Shown here: positions 1-8,767 of the stretch, in pieces
Layout of the letters: every line of letters starts with the position of its first letter
Position numbering within the stretch: the first letter of the stretch is position 1
Notes under the pieces: generated by a model
Database searches by the model: none
Told to the model about the DNA's origin: nothing
Seen by the model: only the letters and a program-made list of their open reading frames with translations
Origin: Roseisalinus antarcticus
Lineage (GTDB): Bacteria > Pseudomonadota > Alphaproteobacteria > Rhodobacterales > Rhodobacteraceae
Length of the DNA stretch: 64,000 nucleotides
Reading direction: 5' to 3'
NCBI RefSeq assembly: GCF_900172355.1
Contig: NZ_FWFZ01000002.1
Location: 124,001 to 188,000 of the forward strand
Position numbers and translations under genes: made by a program

Positions 1-1
1 G

Positions 2-529
2 CGCCAGATGATCGCGGCCGACCCGCTCGATTCCGAGAACGACGCGATGGAGACGCTGCTGCAGCAGAACCTGATGACCGCCCTGCGGCTGAGCCAGGCC
101 ACCGCGAAACGGATGATCAAGCAGGCCGACCCCGAGGGCGACGGCCCGATCGGGGCGATCATCAACCTGTCGTCGATCGCGGCGCGGCGGACCCATCCCG
201 AACTTCTGGCCTATTCGGTTTCCTCGGCGGCGCTGGACCAGATGACCCGCAGCCTGGCGGTCGCCCTGGCGCCCAAGCGGATCAGGGTCAATGCGGTGGC
301 CTTCGGCTCTGTCATGTCGGCCAGCCTCAAGGGGGCGCTGAAGGACAACGAGGAATTCCGCGAAGAGATCGTCGACCATACGCCGCTGAACCGGATCGCG
401 GGCCCGTCCGAAGTCTCGGATGCGGTGCAATACCTGGCCTCGGACGCGTCGTCCTTCGTAACCGGGCAGATCATCACGGTGGACGGCGGCCGGACGCTGA
501 TCGACCCGGTCACGGCGCCGGCGCACTGA
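2..529 (+). CDS. SDR family oxidoreductase, 5'-truncated by the window edge
   Basis: C-terminal two thirds of a short-chain dehydrogenase/reductase; the reading frame is open to the left edge, so the N-terminal Rossmann glycine motif lies outside. About 175 residues remain of a usual ~250. Visible landmarks are the catalytic-Ser strand (INLSSIAA), the active-site Tyr in LLAYSVSSAAL, the PxRVNAV-like strand (KRIRVNAVAFG) and the C-terminal TGQIITVDGG motif. The YxxxK motif reads Y-S-V-S-S: the codon at 224-226 is TCG (Ser) where the catalytic Lys is expected. Such a substitution usually means weak or altered chemistry, so the substrate cannot be guessed. It lies just upstream of hemF on the same strand with a gap of about 115 bp. 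Confidence 0.85.
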   Translation, partial: RQMIAADPLDSENDAMETLLQQNLMTALRLSQATAKRMIKQADPEGDGPIGAIINLSSIAARRTHPELLAYSVSSAALDQMTRSLAVALAPKRIRVNAVAFGSVMSASLKGALKDNEEFREEIVDHTPLNRIAGPSEVSDAVQYLASDASSFVTGQIITVDGGRTLIDPVTAPAH

Positions 530-643
530 CCTCTCCGCCCGGCCTGGGCCCTCGCGCCAGGAGGCGGGGCGTTGTGCTCTTTCACCCGGCAGGCGGGCGG
601 TGCTAGCCTTGCGCGACACTCGACAAGCGAAAGGCAGGCAGGA

Positions 644-1546
644 ATGACGACCGACGTGGCGGAGCCGATGGACACCGAAAAGAGCAGGGCGGCGGGCTGG
701 TTCCGGGAGCTGCGCGACGAGATCGTCGCGGCCTTCGAACGGCTGGAGGAGGCCCCCGGCACCGGGCCGGTCGCCGATCTGCCTCCGGGACGGTTCGAGG
801 TGACCGAGACGACTCGGCAGAGCGACGACGGCTCGGACGCCGGTGGCGGGCTGATGAGCGTGATGCGCGGCGGCCGCGTGTTCGAGAAGGTGGGCGTCAA
901 CGTCTCGACGGTGTTCGGTCATCTTGGGCCGGCGGCGCAAAAGGCCATGGCTGCGCGGGGCGTGCCCGGAATGGAAAGCGACCCGCGGTTCTGGGCCTCC
1001 GGCATCAGCCTTGTCGCGCATATGCAGAACCCCCATGCGCCGGCGGTGCATATGAACACCCGGATGTTCTGGACGCCCCATGCCTGGTGGTTCGGAGGCG
1101 GGTCCGACCTGAACCCCTGCATCGAATATCCCGATGACACCGCGCATTTCCATGCCACCCAGAAGGCGCATCTGGATCCGCATGGCGCAGCGTTCTATCC
1201 GAAGCTGAAAGCCTGGGCGGACGAGTATTTCTTCATTCCTCACCGGGGCCGGGCGCGGGGCGTCGGCGGCATCTTCATGGACGATCATCACTCGGGGGAC
1301 TGGGAGGCCGATTTCGCCCTGACCCGCGATATCGGCCGGGCCTTTCTGCCGGCCTATCTGCCACTGGTAGAGAAGCGGCGCGAGACGCCATGGACAGAGG
1401 GCGACAAGGAGATCCAGCTTGTGCACCGCGGGCTCTACGCGGAATACAACTTGGTCTATGATCGGGGAACGAAATTTGGTCTGACGACCGGCCACGATGC
1501 GAATGCGGTCCTGATGAGCCTGCCACCCATGGCGAAATGGATCTGA
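644..1546 (+). CDS. hemF: oxygen-dependent coproporphyrinogen III oxidase
   Basis: Aerobic oxidative decarboxylation of coproporphyrinogen III to protoporphyrinogen IX in haem (and, if present, bacteriochlorophyll) synthesis; cytosolic. 300 residues, typical for HemF. Recognisable blocks are HMNTRMFW, the WWFGGGSDLNP motif, GGIFMDDHHSGDW and the near-C-terminal RGTKFGLTTG followed by LMSLPPMAKW. The frame is open for another 24 codons upstream, but ATG 644 (MTTDVAEPMD) is preceded by a purine-rich AGGCAGGCAGGA and the upstream residues do not look like HemF. A strong hairpin follows the stop. hemE and hemC lie just beyond, so this is a small haem cluster with genes on both strands. Confidence 0.95.
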   Translation: MTTDVAEPMDTEKSRAAGWFRELRDEIVAAFERLEEAPGTGPVADLPPGRFEVTETTRQSDDGSDAGGGLMSVMRGGRVFEKVGVNVSTVFGHLGPAAQKAMAARGVPGMESDPRFWASGISLVAHMQNPHAPAVHMNTRMFWTPHAWWFGGGSDLNPCIEYPDDTAHFHATQKAHLDPHGAAFYPKLKAWADEYFFIPHRGRARGVGGIFMDDHHSGDWEADFALTRDIGRAFLPAYLPLVEKRRETPWTEGDKEIQLVHRGLYAEYNLVYDRGTKFGLTTGHDANAVLMSLPPMAKWI

Positions 1547-1555
1547 TGACGGAGG

Positions 1556-1595
1556 ACGACGCTCGCCGTCAGGTTTACCTGACGGCGAGCGTCGT
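1556..1595. terminator. 18-bp perfect hairpin between convergent hemF and hemE
   Basis: Perfect inverted repeat with arms at 1556-1573 and 1578-1595 and a TTTA loop. It sits between the hemF stop and the hemE stop, as expected of a bidirectional terminator. There is no T tract on either side, so termination by a U-run is not evident; it may instead protect 3' ends. Confidence 0.75.
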
Positions 1596-1611
1596 GCATC
1601 GTCCAGCCGTG

Positions 1612-2649
1612 TCAGGCTGCGACCGTCGCCCTCACCGTATCGATCATCAGGTGCACATTCTCTGGGTCGGCGTCCGGCGTGATGCCGTGGCCGAGATTGA
1701 AGATGTGGGGCCCGCCGGCGAGCGCCTTGACGATCTTGCGCGTCTCGGTCACCAGCGCCTCTCCTCCCGTGACCATGTGCGAGGACGCGAGGTTCCCTTG
1801 CACGCAGCCCCCGGTCTGCACATGCGCCGCGGCCCAATCCGCCGACACGCCATCGTCGAGCGCGATGCATTCCGCGCCGATCTCGGCATGCAGCCCCTCG
1901 TATTTCTCGCCCGCCCCCCGCGGAAAGGCGATGACCGGGATGCCGGGGTGCGCTGCCTTCAGCGCGGCTGTGATCCGGGCGGCGGGCGCCACGGCGTAGC
2001 GCTGGAAATCCTCGCCCTTGAGCGACCCCGCCCAGCTGTCGAACAGTTTCACGCATTCGGCCCCGGCCTCGATCTGACGCGACAGGTAGGCGATCGTCCC
2101 CTCCGTGATCCGGTCGAGCAGCGCCTCGAAGGCCGCGCGATTCTCGGCCTTCAACGCATGGGCCGGCCCCTGGTCCGGCGTGCCCTGGCCCCCGATCATG
2201 TAGGTCGCCACCGTCCAGGGCGCCCCCGCGAAGCCGATCAGGGTCGTCTCGGGCGGCAATTCCCGGGCGAGAATCCGCACCGTCTCGTAGATCGGCCCCA
2301 GAACGTCGTGAATGTCGTCGGGCCCTTTCAGCGCGGCCACCTCGGCGTCGGTGGTGACCGTTGACAGGCGCGGGCCCTCTCCGGTGACGAACCACAGGTC
2401 GGCCCCCATCGCCTGGGGCAGCAGCAGGATGTCGGCGAACAGGATCGCCGCGTCGAAGCCATAGCGCCGGATCGGCTGCAGGGTCACTTCGGCGGCCAGG
2501 TCCGGGTTGTAGCACAGCTTGAGGAAATCGCCCGCCTCGGCGCGGGTGGCGCGGTATTCGGGCAGATAGCGTCCGGCCTGGCGCATCATCCAGATCGGCG
2601 GGGTGGGCAGGGTTTCACCCGCAAGGGCGCGCAGCAGGGTCTTGGTCAT
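1612..2649 (-). CDS. hemE: uroporphyrinogen decarboxylase
   Basis: Decarboxylates the four acetate side chains of uroporphyrinogen III to give coproporphyrinogen III, the substrate of HemF; cytosolic homodimer in the family. 345 residues, family-typical. Signature [14 protein letters not shown] near residues 20-33 carries the substrate-binding arginines (R23, R27); the [12 protein letters not shown] block supplies the conserved Asp; [13 protein letters not shown] and FNLGHGITP (His) are also present. The start is ATG at 2649 with AAGGAG eight bases upstream; the open frame continues much further upstream but only as an antisense shadow of hemC. It is transcribed divergently from hemC. Confidence 0.97.
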   Translation of the reverse strand: MTKTLLRALAGETLPTPPIWMMRQAGRYLPEYRATRAEAGDFLKLCYNPDLAAEVTLQPIRRYGFDAAILFADILLLPQAMGADLWFVTGEGPRLSTVTTDAEVAALKGPDDIHDVLGPIYETVRILARELPPETTLIGFAGAPWTVATYMIGGQGTPDQGPAHALKAENRAAFEALLDRITEGTIAYLSRQIEAGAECVKLFDSWAGSLKGEDFQRYAVAPAARITAALKAAHPGIPVIAFPRGAGEKYEGLHAEIGAECIALDDGVSADWAAAHVQTGGCVQGNLASSHMVTGGEALVTETRKIVKALAGGPHIFNLGHGITPDADPENVHLMIDTVRATVAA

Positions 2650-2742
2650 CGGGGCTCCTTCGAGGGGTTGGAATGTGGTCCCATCGGACCAGGGAACTGT
2701 CAACCCATTGTCAGGCTGGGTTGACACGGCTAGAGCTTGCAC
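2650..2742. promoter_or_regulatory. divergent hemE/hemC promoter region with a TTGACA dyad
   Basis: TGTCAACCC at 2698-2706 and GGGTTGACA at 2718-2726 form a perfect dyad with an 11-bp centre, so each strand carries a consensus TTGACA -35-like box pointing toward its own gene. For hemC another reading is TTGTCA (2708-2713), 17 bp, then TAGAGC (2731-2736), which would start RNA at about 2743, the hemC ATG itself. A second small dyad, GGTCC/GGACC, lies at 2677-2690. Boxes were assigned by eye. Confidence 0.45.
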
Positions 2743-3684
2743 ATGACGCACGATATGCCCTCCCCCGCCCAACCCCTCAAGATCGGAACGCGCGGGTCTC
2801 CGCTGGCGCTTGCCCAGGCGAACGAGACCCGCGACAGGCTGGCCCGGGCCTTCGACCTGCCGCACGAGGCCTTCAGCATCATCGTCATCAAGACGACCGG
2901 CGACCGTGTCCTGGACCGCCCGCTCAAGGAGATCGGCGGCAAGGGCCTGTTCACCCGCGAGATCGAGGAGGCGATGCTCTCGGGCGAGATCGACATCGCC
3001 GTACACTCGATGAAGGACATGCCGGTCGATCAGCCCCCGGGGCTGACGCTCGATTGCTACCTGCCGCGCGAGGACGTGCGCGACGCCTTCGTCTCGCTGG
3101 CCCATGACAGCCTCGCGGGGCTGCCCAACGGGACCGTGGTCGGCACCTCGTCGTTGCGGCGCAGATCGCAGCTGTTGCACCGGCGGCCCGATCTTCAGGT
3201 CGTGGAGTTCCGCGGCAACGTCCAGACCCGGATGCGCAAGCTGGAGGACGGCGTGGCGGCGGCGACCTTCCTCGCCATGGCCGGGCTCAACCGTCTCGGC
3301 ATGGCCGAGGTCGCCCGCAGCCCCGTGCCCACGGACGATATGCTGCCCGCCGTGGCCCAGGGCTGCATCGGGATCGAACGGCGGCAGGACGACAGCCGCA
3401 CCGCCGACATGCTGGCCGCGATCCATCACGGCCCGACCGGGGATCGTCTTGCGGCAGAACGCGCGTTTCTGGCGGCGCTCGACGGATCCTGCGAGACGCC
3501 GATCGGCGGTCTGGCCGAACTGGACGGCGGCACCCTGCGCCTGCGGGGCGAGATCCTGCGCACCGATGGCTCCGAATGCCTGGCCGACAAGGGCGAGGCG
3601 CCAGTGGAAGACGGCGCAGAGCTTGGCCGCAGCCTCGCGGCGGGTCTGCTGGCCCGCGCAGGCGCGAATTTTTTCGCCGCCTGA
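2743..3684 (+). CDS. hemC: hydroxymethylbilane synthase (porphobilinogen deaminase)
   Basis: Polymerises four porphobilinogen units to hydroxymethylbilane, an early haem-pathway step. About 313 residues. Visible motifs are [13 protein letters not shown] at the N terminus, [22 protein letters not shown], the catalytic Asp in [24 protein letters not shown] and [12 protein letters not shown], plus the dipyrromethane-cofactor Cys in [10 protein letters not shown]. Three starts are possible: TTG 2737, ATG 2743 and ATG 2755; family alignment favours ATG 2743 ([11 protein letters not shown]). No clear ribosome-binding site precedes it, which fits a leaderless or near-leaderless mRNA. Confidence 0.96.
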   Translation: MTHDMPSPAQPLKIGTRGSPLALAQANETRDRLARAFDLPHEAFSIIVIKTTGDRVLDRPLKEIGGKGLFTREIEEAMLSGEIDIAVHSMKDMPVDQPPGLTLDCYLPREDVRDAFVSLAHDSLAGLPNGTVVGTSSLRRRSQLLHRRPDLQVVEFRGNVQTRMRKLEDGVAAATFLAMAGLNRLGMAEVARSPVPTDDMLPAVAQGCIGIERRQDDSRTADMLAAIHHGPTGDRLAAERAFLAALDGSCETPIGGLAELDGGTLRLRGEILRTDGSECLADKGEAPVEDGAELGRSLAAGLLARAGANFFAA

Positions 3685-3705
3685 GGTCCGATCCCCCGCC
3701 GCCGC

Positions 3706-4929
3706 TCAGGGCTCGCCAAGACCGAGGCGCGCCTGCGGGCGTCCGTCCAGCCACAACAGGGCGAAGGCAGATGCCAGCATGGTCACGCCGCCCAGAACGG
3801 CGGCGAGGCCATAGCCGGAGAGCAGCGCGGCGATCGCGAAGACCCCGGCGCCCAGCCCGTCTCCGGCCACCTGCTGCACCGCCAGCAGGGCGCCCCCCGC
3901 CCCGGCCCGGGCGCCCATCAGGTCCTGAACATAGGCCAACGGCAGCGACAGCACGATGGCGCCGCCGAACGCCGCCGGCAGCACCAGCGCCCAGACCCAG
4001 GGCGTCGCCAGCAACAACGGAAACGCGCAGAGGAATCCCGCGTAGAGCACCGTGCCGAGCAGGATCGCCTGCAGCCGGCTGACCCGCTGCAGCAGCGCCC
4101 CCATGGACAGCATAACCGGAACCTCGAGCCCCGCGACCAGCCCGGCAAAGAGCGCGACATCCCCGATGTCCCGCCCGGTGCTCTCGTCGAAGACCAGGCC
4201 GAGCACCACCATGTAGACGAAGACGCCGGACTTCAGCCCGCCCGACAGCAGCACCCGCAGCATCACCGCGCCGGAGCCCATTTCGCGCAAGGAGGCCGCG
4301 AGCGACAGGCCGGAGGGCACGTCCTCCCACGCGGTCCGGCCGTCGGCAGGCCAGGCCAGCGCGATCAGCAGCACCAGCGCGCCGCCCACGACCACCAGCA
4401 CGGCGTAGATCGCCAGCAGGCTCGCGCCCGCGCCGAAGGCCAGCGACCAGAGCGGCAGGACCACCACGAACGGCACCGCGAACAGCGCCCGAAGTGCGGC
4501 CAGTGTCGCGTCCCGGTCGCCCACGGGGTAGCGCGAGCAGGCCAGCCGCGCCAGCGCGAAGATCTGCCCCATGATCGCGCCCGAAAGCGGCAGCACGACC
4601 GAATGGACCAGCACGAAGGTCAGCTTGTCGGGCAGCGCCATCACCAGCCCGTTGCCCAGCACGATCAGCAGGGCCGAGATCAGCGCCACGCGCTTTCGCG
4701 TCGCGGTCTGATCCGCCAGGATGCCCGCGCCGACCGCGCCCAGGACCGATACCACGGCCGCCACGATCAGCACGATCGCATAGGCGCCGTCGGACAGGCC
4801 GAAGATCCGGATCGCCAGCAGGCTCTGGTAGGGGGCGATGGAGGCGGCCAGACAGCCGAACAGGGCCAGGGCCCCCGCGGCCATGCGCAGGGTGGGATCG
4901 GTCCACAAGAGCTTCAGGGGGCGCAACAT
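3706..4929 (-). CDS. MFS transporter
   Basis: About 407 residues, almost entirely hydrophobic, with roughly twelve membrane segments and the MFS loop 2-3 signature in degenerate form (GILADQTATRKRV). Resembles sugar-efflux (SetA-like) MFS members in overall pattern, but the substrate is not determinable. ATG 4929 (MLRPLKLLWTDPTLR) is preferred over an upstream ATG because the extra residues are only arginine-rich and the family begins near this point. It converges on hemC with a gap of about 20 bp and is separated from the FAD oxidase upstream by about 65 bp, possibly in one transcript with it. Confidence 0.85.
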   Translation of the reverse strand: MLRPLKLLWTDPTLRMAAGALALFGCLAASIAPYQSLLAIRIFGLSDGAYAIVLIVAAVVSVLGAVGAGILADQTATRKRVALISALLIVLGNGLVMALPDKLTFVLVHSVVLPLSGAIMGQIFALARLACSRYPVGDRDATLAALRALFAVPFVVVLPLWSLAFGAGASLLAIYAVLVVVGGALVLLIALAWPADGRTAWEDVPSGLSLAASLREMGSGAVMLRVLLSGGLKSGVFVYMVVLGLVFDESTGRDIGDVALFAGLVAGLEVPVMLSMGALLQRVSRLQAILLGTVLYAGFLCAFPLLLATPWVWALVLPAAFGGAIVLSLPLAYVQDLMGARAGAGGALLAVQQVAGDGLGAGVFAIAALLSGYGLAAVLGGVTMLASAFALLWLDGRPQARLGLGEP

Positions 4930-4995
4930 CGCCCGCCCTCTGCGCCTTTCCGCGCCGCGTCGCAAGAGGGTCCTCGCGCGGGCGCTCGCATAGGT

Positions 4996-6390
4996 TCAGG
5001 GGATGGTCTTGCCGGGGTTCAGGATGCCCTTCGGGTCGAGCGCGGCCTTGATCGCCCGCATCGCATCCTGGGCGACGGGATCCTTCAGCCGCCGCAGGGC
5101 GCCCAGCTTCGACAGGCCGATGCCGTGCTCTGCCGAGAAGGACCCGCCGAACTCCACCGCCGTGTCGTCGACGATCTCGCGGATCCTGGGGCCGAGGCTC
5201 TCGTCGCTGGGATAGACCGTGTAGTGCAGGTTGCCGTCGCCGAGATGCCCCACCACGAGGTCCCGCGCACCGGGATCGAAGGCCAGCACCCGGGTCTGCA
5301 CCAGGCCCATGAAATCCGGAACCCGATCCAGCGGGACCGAGATGTCGGTGTCGACGATGGGCTCGGGCCCGAACGTGATCTCGGCGGAGGCTTCGCGGCG
5401 CTCCCACATCTGGCGGCGCTGCGCTTCGGAGCTGGCGACGACGGCATCCTGCACAAGGCCATCCTCCAGCGCCGCGCCCAGCTGTTCCTCCAGCAGCGCC
5501 GAGAGCGGCACGCGCCCGTCCGGGCCCGCGGCGGTGTCGCGGGGGGCGACGGCGCCGAGCTCTACCAGCAGGTTGACCTCGTGACGGGTGTCGAACGGCT
5601 CTCGGGCGCCGGCCACGCGGGCGACGTGGCGCTCGATATAGCGGCCGGGCATGTATTCGAAGGCTTCGACGGCACCGTCGCTGGCGTCCTGCAGGCGGGT
5701 CAGCAGGGCGAGCGCCGCCTCAAGCGAGGCGGCCGCCACGGTCGCCGTCGCATAGGCCTGCGGTTTCGGAAAGAGCTTCAGGGTCGCGGCGGTGACGATC
5801 CCCAGCGCCCCCTCCGAGCCGATCATCAGGTTCTTGAGGTCCAGCCCGGTGTTGTCCTTGTGCAGCGCACTCATCAGCGACATGACCCGGCCGTCGGCCA
5901 TCACCGCCTCGATCCCCAGCACGAGCGCCCGGGTGCTTCCGTAGCGCAGAACGTTGGACCCGCCCGCGTTGGTCGCGATCATGCCGCCGATCCGGGCAGA
6001 GCCCTGCGCCCCGAATGTCATCGGGAAGATCAGCCCGTGCGGCGCGACCGCGCCGTGCAAATCGGCCAGAACGACGCCTGCCTCGACCTCGGCAACACGG
6101 GCGGCGGGGCGAATGTCGCGGACGGTCCGCATCCGGTCGAGCGAGAGGATCAGCTCCCCGGGCGCGATCGCCCCGCCGTTCAGCCCGGTGTTGCCGGATA
6201 CAGGGGTGACCCGCCAGCCGTTGGCATGAGCCGCCGCCATCACCGCCGAGACATCTTCGGTGCTGCCGGGCCGCGCGACGGCGGCCGGGGCGCCGAGATA
6301 CTTGCCGGTCCAATCCCTGGCCCAGGGCGCGGTGTCGGTCCCGGTCAGGACATTCGGTGTGCCCAGAATGGCTTGCAATTGCTCGATCAT
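4996..6390 (-). CDS. FAD-binding oxidase of the GlcD / D-2-hydroxyglutarate dehydrogenase type
   Basis: Flavoprotein oxidising a D-2-hydroxyacid (D-lactate, glycolate or D-2-hydroxyglutarate type). 464 residues in two parts: a PCMH-type FAD domain (PGSTEDVSAVM; PVSGNTGLNGGA; TNAGGSNVLRYGS; GSEGALGIVT) and a C-terminal FAD-oxidase domain with the metal/substrate motif GHLGDGNLHYTVYP, then SAEHGIG and NPGK. The D-2HG dehydrogenase branch fits best from the HLGDGNLH spacing, but the substrate is inference. Start: ATG 6390 has GGAGG nine bases upstream; an alternative GTG at 6408 would add six residues. Confidence 0.88.
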   Translation of the reverse strand: MIEQLQAILGTPNVLTGTDTAPWARDWTGKYLGAPAAVARPGSTEDVSAVMAAAHANGWRVTPVSGNTGLNGGAIAPGELILSLDRMRTVRDIRPAARVAEVEAGVVLADLHGAVAPHGLIFPMTFGAQGSARIGGMIATNAGGSNVLRYGSTRALVLGIEAVMADGRVMSLMSALHKDNTGLDLKNLMIGSEGALGIVTAATLKLFPKPQAYATATVAAASLEAALALLTRLQDASDGAVEAFEYMPGRYIERHVARVAGAREPFDTRHEVNLLVELGAVAPRDTAAGPDGRVPLSALLEEQLGAALEDGLVQDAVVASSEAQRRQMWERREASAEITFGPEPIVDTDISVPLDRVPDFMGLVQTRVLAFDPGARDLVVGHLGDGNLHYTVYPSDESLGPRIREIVDDTAVEFGGSFSAEHGIGLSKLGALRRLKDPVAQDAMRAIKAALDPKGILNPGKTIP

Positions 6391-6455
6391 GGCCGATACC
6401 TCCGCCACTCTCTTGCCCCAGTCCGCCGGCGAAGAAAAGCACTGCGCTTTTGCCG

Positions 6456-6484
6456 TTGACAGGGGGCGGGGGCTTGTCTAGGTC
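6456..6484 (+). promoter_or_regulatory. putative promoter of the tRNA-Met gene
   Basis: TTGACA at 6456-6461, 17-bp spacer, then TAGGTC at 6479-6484, eleven bases before the tRNA. The -35 box is perfect and the -10 poor, common in GC-rich alphaproteobacteria. Assigned by eye. Confidence 0.5.
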
Positions 6485-6494
6485 GGCCTCGCGT

Positions 6495-6571
6495 GGCGTG
6501 GTAGCTCAGCTGGTTAGAGCACAGCACTCATAATGCTGGGGTCGGCGGTTCAAGTCCGCCCCACGCTACCA
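6495..6571 (+). tRNA. tRNA-Met (CAT), elongator type
   Basis: 77 nt folding as a full cloverleaf. The acceptor stem is GGCGTGG paired with CCACGCT, with a G1-U72 wobble. It has a GCTC/GAGC D stem, a CAGCA/TGCTG anticodon stem around CTCATAA, and a GGCGG/CCGCC T stem with TTCAAGT loop. The discriminator is A and the 3' CCA is encoded. The paired 1-72 position and lack of the three G-C anticodon-stem pairs argue against initiator tRNA. The anticodon-stem and variable-loop sequence resembles elongator Met rather than lysidine-modified tRNA-Ile, though CAT alone cannot separate these. No integrase or duplicated 3' end lies nearby. Confidence 0.95.
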
Positions 6572-6698
6572 AATTCTTTCAGCTTCCCCATCTCGTCGTT
6601 TCCCGAACGCGGGGCTGTCTTTCGGCCCTTTGCGCCCGGTTGTAGCGGCCCGTAGCCCGGGTCATTCGACCCGGGGTGCTCCAAGGATCTCTCGCAGG

Positions 6699-7253
6699 TC
6701 AGCGGCGCAGGGCGGCAAGGCCTTCTGCAAGGCCCGACACGCTCATCCGGAACACCAGCGGTTCGGCCCGCAGCCCGGGGCGGTAGCCGGCGAGCACCTC
6801 GCCCGCGCCCTCGAACTCCTCCAGCGCCTCGGGGTCAAGCCGCAGCAGGCCCTCGCAAAGGTCGGGCGAACAGCTTTGCCATTCGAACATGGTCTGCTCG
6901 GCATCCTCCGGCGCGTCCGCCGCGCGGATCGCGAAGCCCGAGGGAAAGAAGACACCATTCGGGACCCGCACGGCGACATAGCTCTCTGTGCCGTCGGCGG
7001 ACCAGAAGGCCAGCATCTCGGCCAGGAAAGCATCGCCGCCCGACTGGACAAGGCGCTGGCTGAGCACGCAGGCCGTCTCGCCGACCGCGATCGCCTCGCA
7101 GGTAACGGCCCAGGCGCCGAACCTCTGCCCGTTGGTCACGCGCTCCCGGGGGGGCTCCGGCTGGGCCGCGGCCTCGGTCTCTTGCGCGGCGACAGCGGGG
7201 GTGAGGGCGGCGCAGAGCGCGAGTGTGGCTGCCAGAGGGGCGTGTCTTGTCAT
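6699..7253 (-). CDS. invasion-associated locus B (IalB) family periplasmic protein
   Basis: 184 residues with a clear Sec signal peptide (hydrophobic LAATLALCAALTPAVAAQ, cleavage after AVA-A near residue 22), then an acidic linker and the IalB-like core: RFGAWAVTCEAI, ETACVLSQ, then WQSCSPDLCEGLLRLD. Four cysteines are placed to form two disulfides, as expected for a periplasmic fold. The family is common in alphaproteobacteria and its molecular role is poorly defined; the name does not imply virulence here. ATG 7253 is preceded by AAGGAG at a good distance, whereas the longer frame lacks a signal-like start. It appears monocistronic. Confidence 0.8.
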   Translation of the reverse strand: MTRHAPLAATLALCAALTPAVAAQETEAAAQPEPPRERVTNGQRFGAWAVTCEAIAVGETACVLSQRLVQSGGDAFLAEMLAFWSADGTESYVAVRVPNGVFFPSGFAIRAADAPEDAEQTMFEWQSCSPDLCEGLLRLDPEALEEFEGAGEVLAGYRPGLRAEPLVFRMSVSGLAEGLAALRR

Positions 7254-7378
7254 GATATGCTCCTTGTTGAACGTCTTGGGGCCGCGTCGGCGGGCCACCC
7301 AGCATTGCACGGATCGGGCCGTTCAGGCCACCGGTCCGAACACGGCCCGGGCCACCGATCGTGTCAGCCCCCGCGGGC

Positions 7379-8767
7379 CTAGGGCTGACCCCGGCCGAAC
7401 AGCAGATGAAACCGGCGGTGCTCGGTGAAGGCGTCGGGGCTCTTCGGTGTCTCGAGGCCGTTCATCACCCGCAGCGCGAGGCCCGCGGCGATGGCGGCGA
7501 AGATCAGCCCGCCGAGCGCCTGGCCGATGAGCACCCCCGGCGCCCCGGCCAGCGCCGCGCCGGCCACGGCAAGGGGCCAGGTGCCCAGCGTGTGCCGACC
7601 CCAGTTCACCCAGGTGGAGTAGATCGGGTGGCCCAGGTTGTTGAACGAGGCGTTCGCCACGAAGATCACGCCGTTGAAAAAGGAGGCCAGCGCGAGCGGG
7701 CCGCAGAACAGGTAGAGGAGCGAGAGCGTCAGCCCCTCGGCCTCGAACAGGCCGGCAAGGGGCTGACGGACGGCGAAGAGGATAAGGGTGACGCCAACCA
7801 CATAGACGGCGGTGAATTGCACGGCCACGGTGAAGGCCGCGCGGACCCGGGCGAATTGCCCCGCGCCGAAGTTCTGGCCCACGATCGGACCGATGGCGCC
7901 GGAAAGCGCGAGCACGACCGAGAAGGCCACGGGCGTCAGTCGGCCGATGATCGCCATGCCGGCGACCGCATCGGTGCCGAATCGCGCCATCTCGCGGGTC
8001 ACCAGGGCGCTGCCCACCGGAGTCGCGATGCTGGTCAGCACTGCAGGCACCGCGACGGCCGAGACAGCGCGGGCGTCGCGCACCAGCATTTCGGCGCGGG
8101 GGCGGGCGAAGCCCTTGTAGACCTTGATCGCCGGGTAGAGCGCCATGAACGCGATGACGCAGCGGGCGATGACCGAGGCGATCGCCGCGCCGTCGAGCCC
8201 CAGGCCGAAGCCGAAGATGAACAGCGGGTCGAGCACGGCGTTGACGGCTCCGCCGACCAGCGTCGCCATCATCGACCGGCGCGCATCGCCGTTGGCCCGC
8301 AGGACGGCCATGCCGACCATCGCCACGGAGAGCACCGACATCGTCGGCACGATGATCGTGACATAGCGGGTCGCCAGCCGCAGCGCCTCGCCCTCAGCCC
8401 CCAGAAGGCCCAGCAGTTCGGGCAGCCACCAAAGCACAATGACCGGCAGCGCAAGCCCCGTCAGCAGGCCGAACATCGCCACGCTGGTGGCGTATTCGGC
8501 GGCATCGCGGTCGCGGTCCGCGCCGATCGCGCGGGCGACCAGCGTGCCCGCGGCGATGGACAGGCCGATGTTGATCGAATTGGTGAAGAACAGCAGCGTC
8601 CCGGCATAGCCCACCGCTGCCGCGAGCGCCGCGTTGCCCAGCATCGCGATGAAGATCATGTCGACGAAATCAACCGCGAACATGGCCATCAACCCGATGC
8701 TTGAGGTCAGCGACATTACAGTGACATGGCGCCAGAGGCTGCCTGTGCGGAACTTGCCCTCCGACAT
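7379..8767 (-). CDS. MATE family efflux transporter
   Basis: 462 residues with about twelve membrane segments and the MATE duplication (two six-helix halves). Landmarks include SIGLMAMFAVDFVDMIFIAMLG at the first helix pair and GPIVGQNFGAGQ after helix 7. Likely a Na+- or H+-coupled exporter of organic cations or drugs; the substrate is unknown. Its ATG overlaps the Kef stop codon by one base (TGATG), so translation is probably coupled and the gene is the third of a KefF-like/Kef/MATE operon. Confidence 0.9.
   Translation of the reverse strand: MSEGKFRTGSLWRHVTVMSLTSSIGLMAMFAVDFVDMIFIAMLGNAALAAAVGYAGTLLFFTNSINIGLSIAAGTLVARAIGADRDRDAAEYATSVAMFGLLTGLALPVIVLWWLPELLGLLGAEGEALRLATRYVTIIVPTMSVLSVAMVGMAVLRANGDARRSMMATLVGGAVNAVLDPLFIFGFGLGLDGAAIASVIARCVIAFMALYPAIKVYKGFARPRAEMLVRDARAVSAVAVPAVLTSIATPVGSALVTREMARFGTDAVAGMAIIGRLTPVAFSVVLALSGAIGPIVGQNFGAGQFARVRAAFTVAVQFTAVYVVGVTLILFAVRQPLAGLFEAEGLTLSLLYLFCGPLALASFFNGVIFVANASFNNLGHPIYSTWVNWGRHTLGTWPLAVAGAALAGAPGVLIGQALGGLIFAAIAAGLALRVMNGLETPKSPDAFTEHRRFHLLFGRGQP

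Noticed and set aside
3287-5407. A 706-codon minus-strand frame crossing hemC and the MFS gene
   Set aside because: Composition-driven shadow; it has no domain and overlaps two genes with clear families in other frames.
6495-6571. tRNA-Met as an integration site for a mobile element
   Set aside because: No integrase, no repeated 3' tRNA fragment and no change in gene character downstream.
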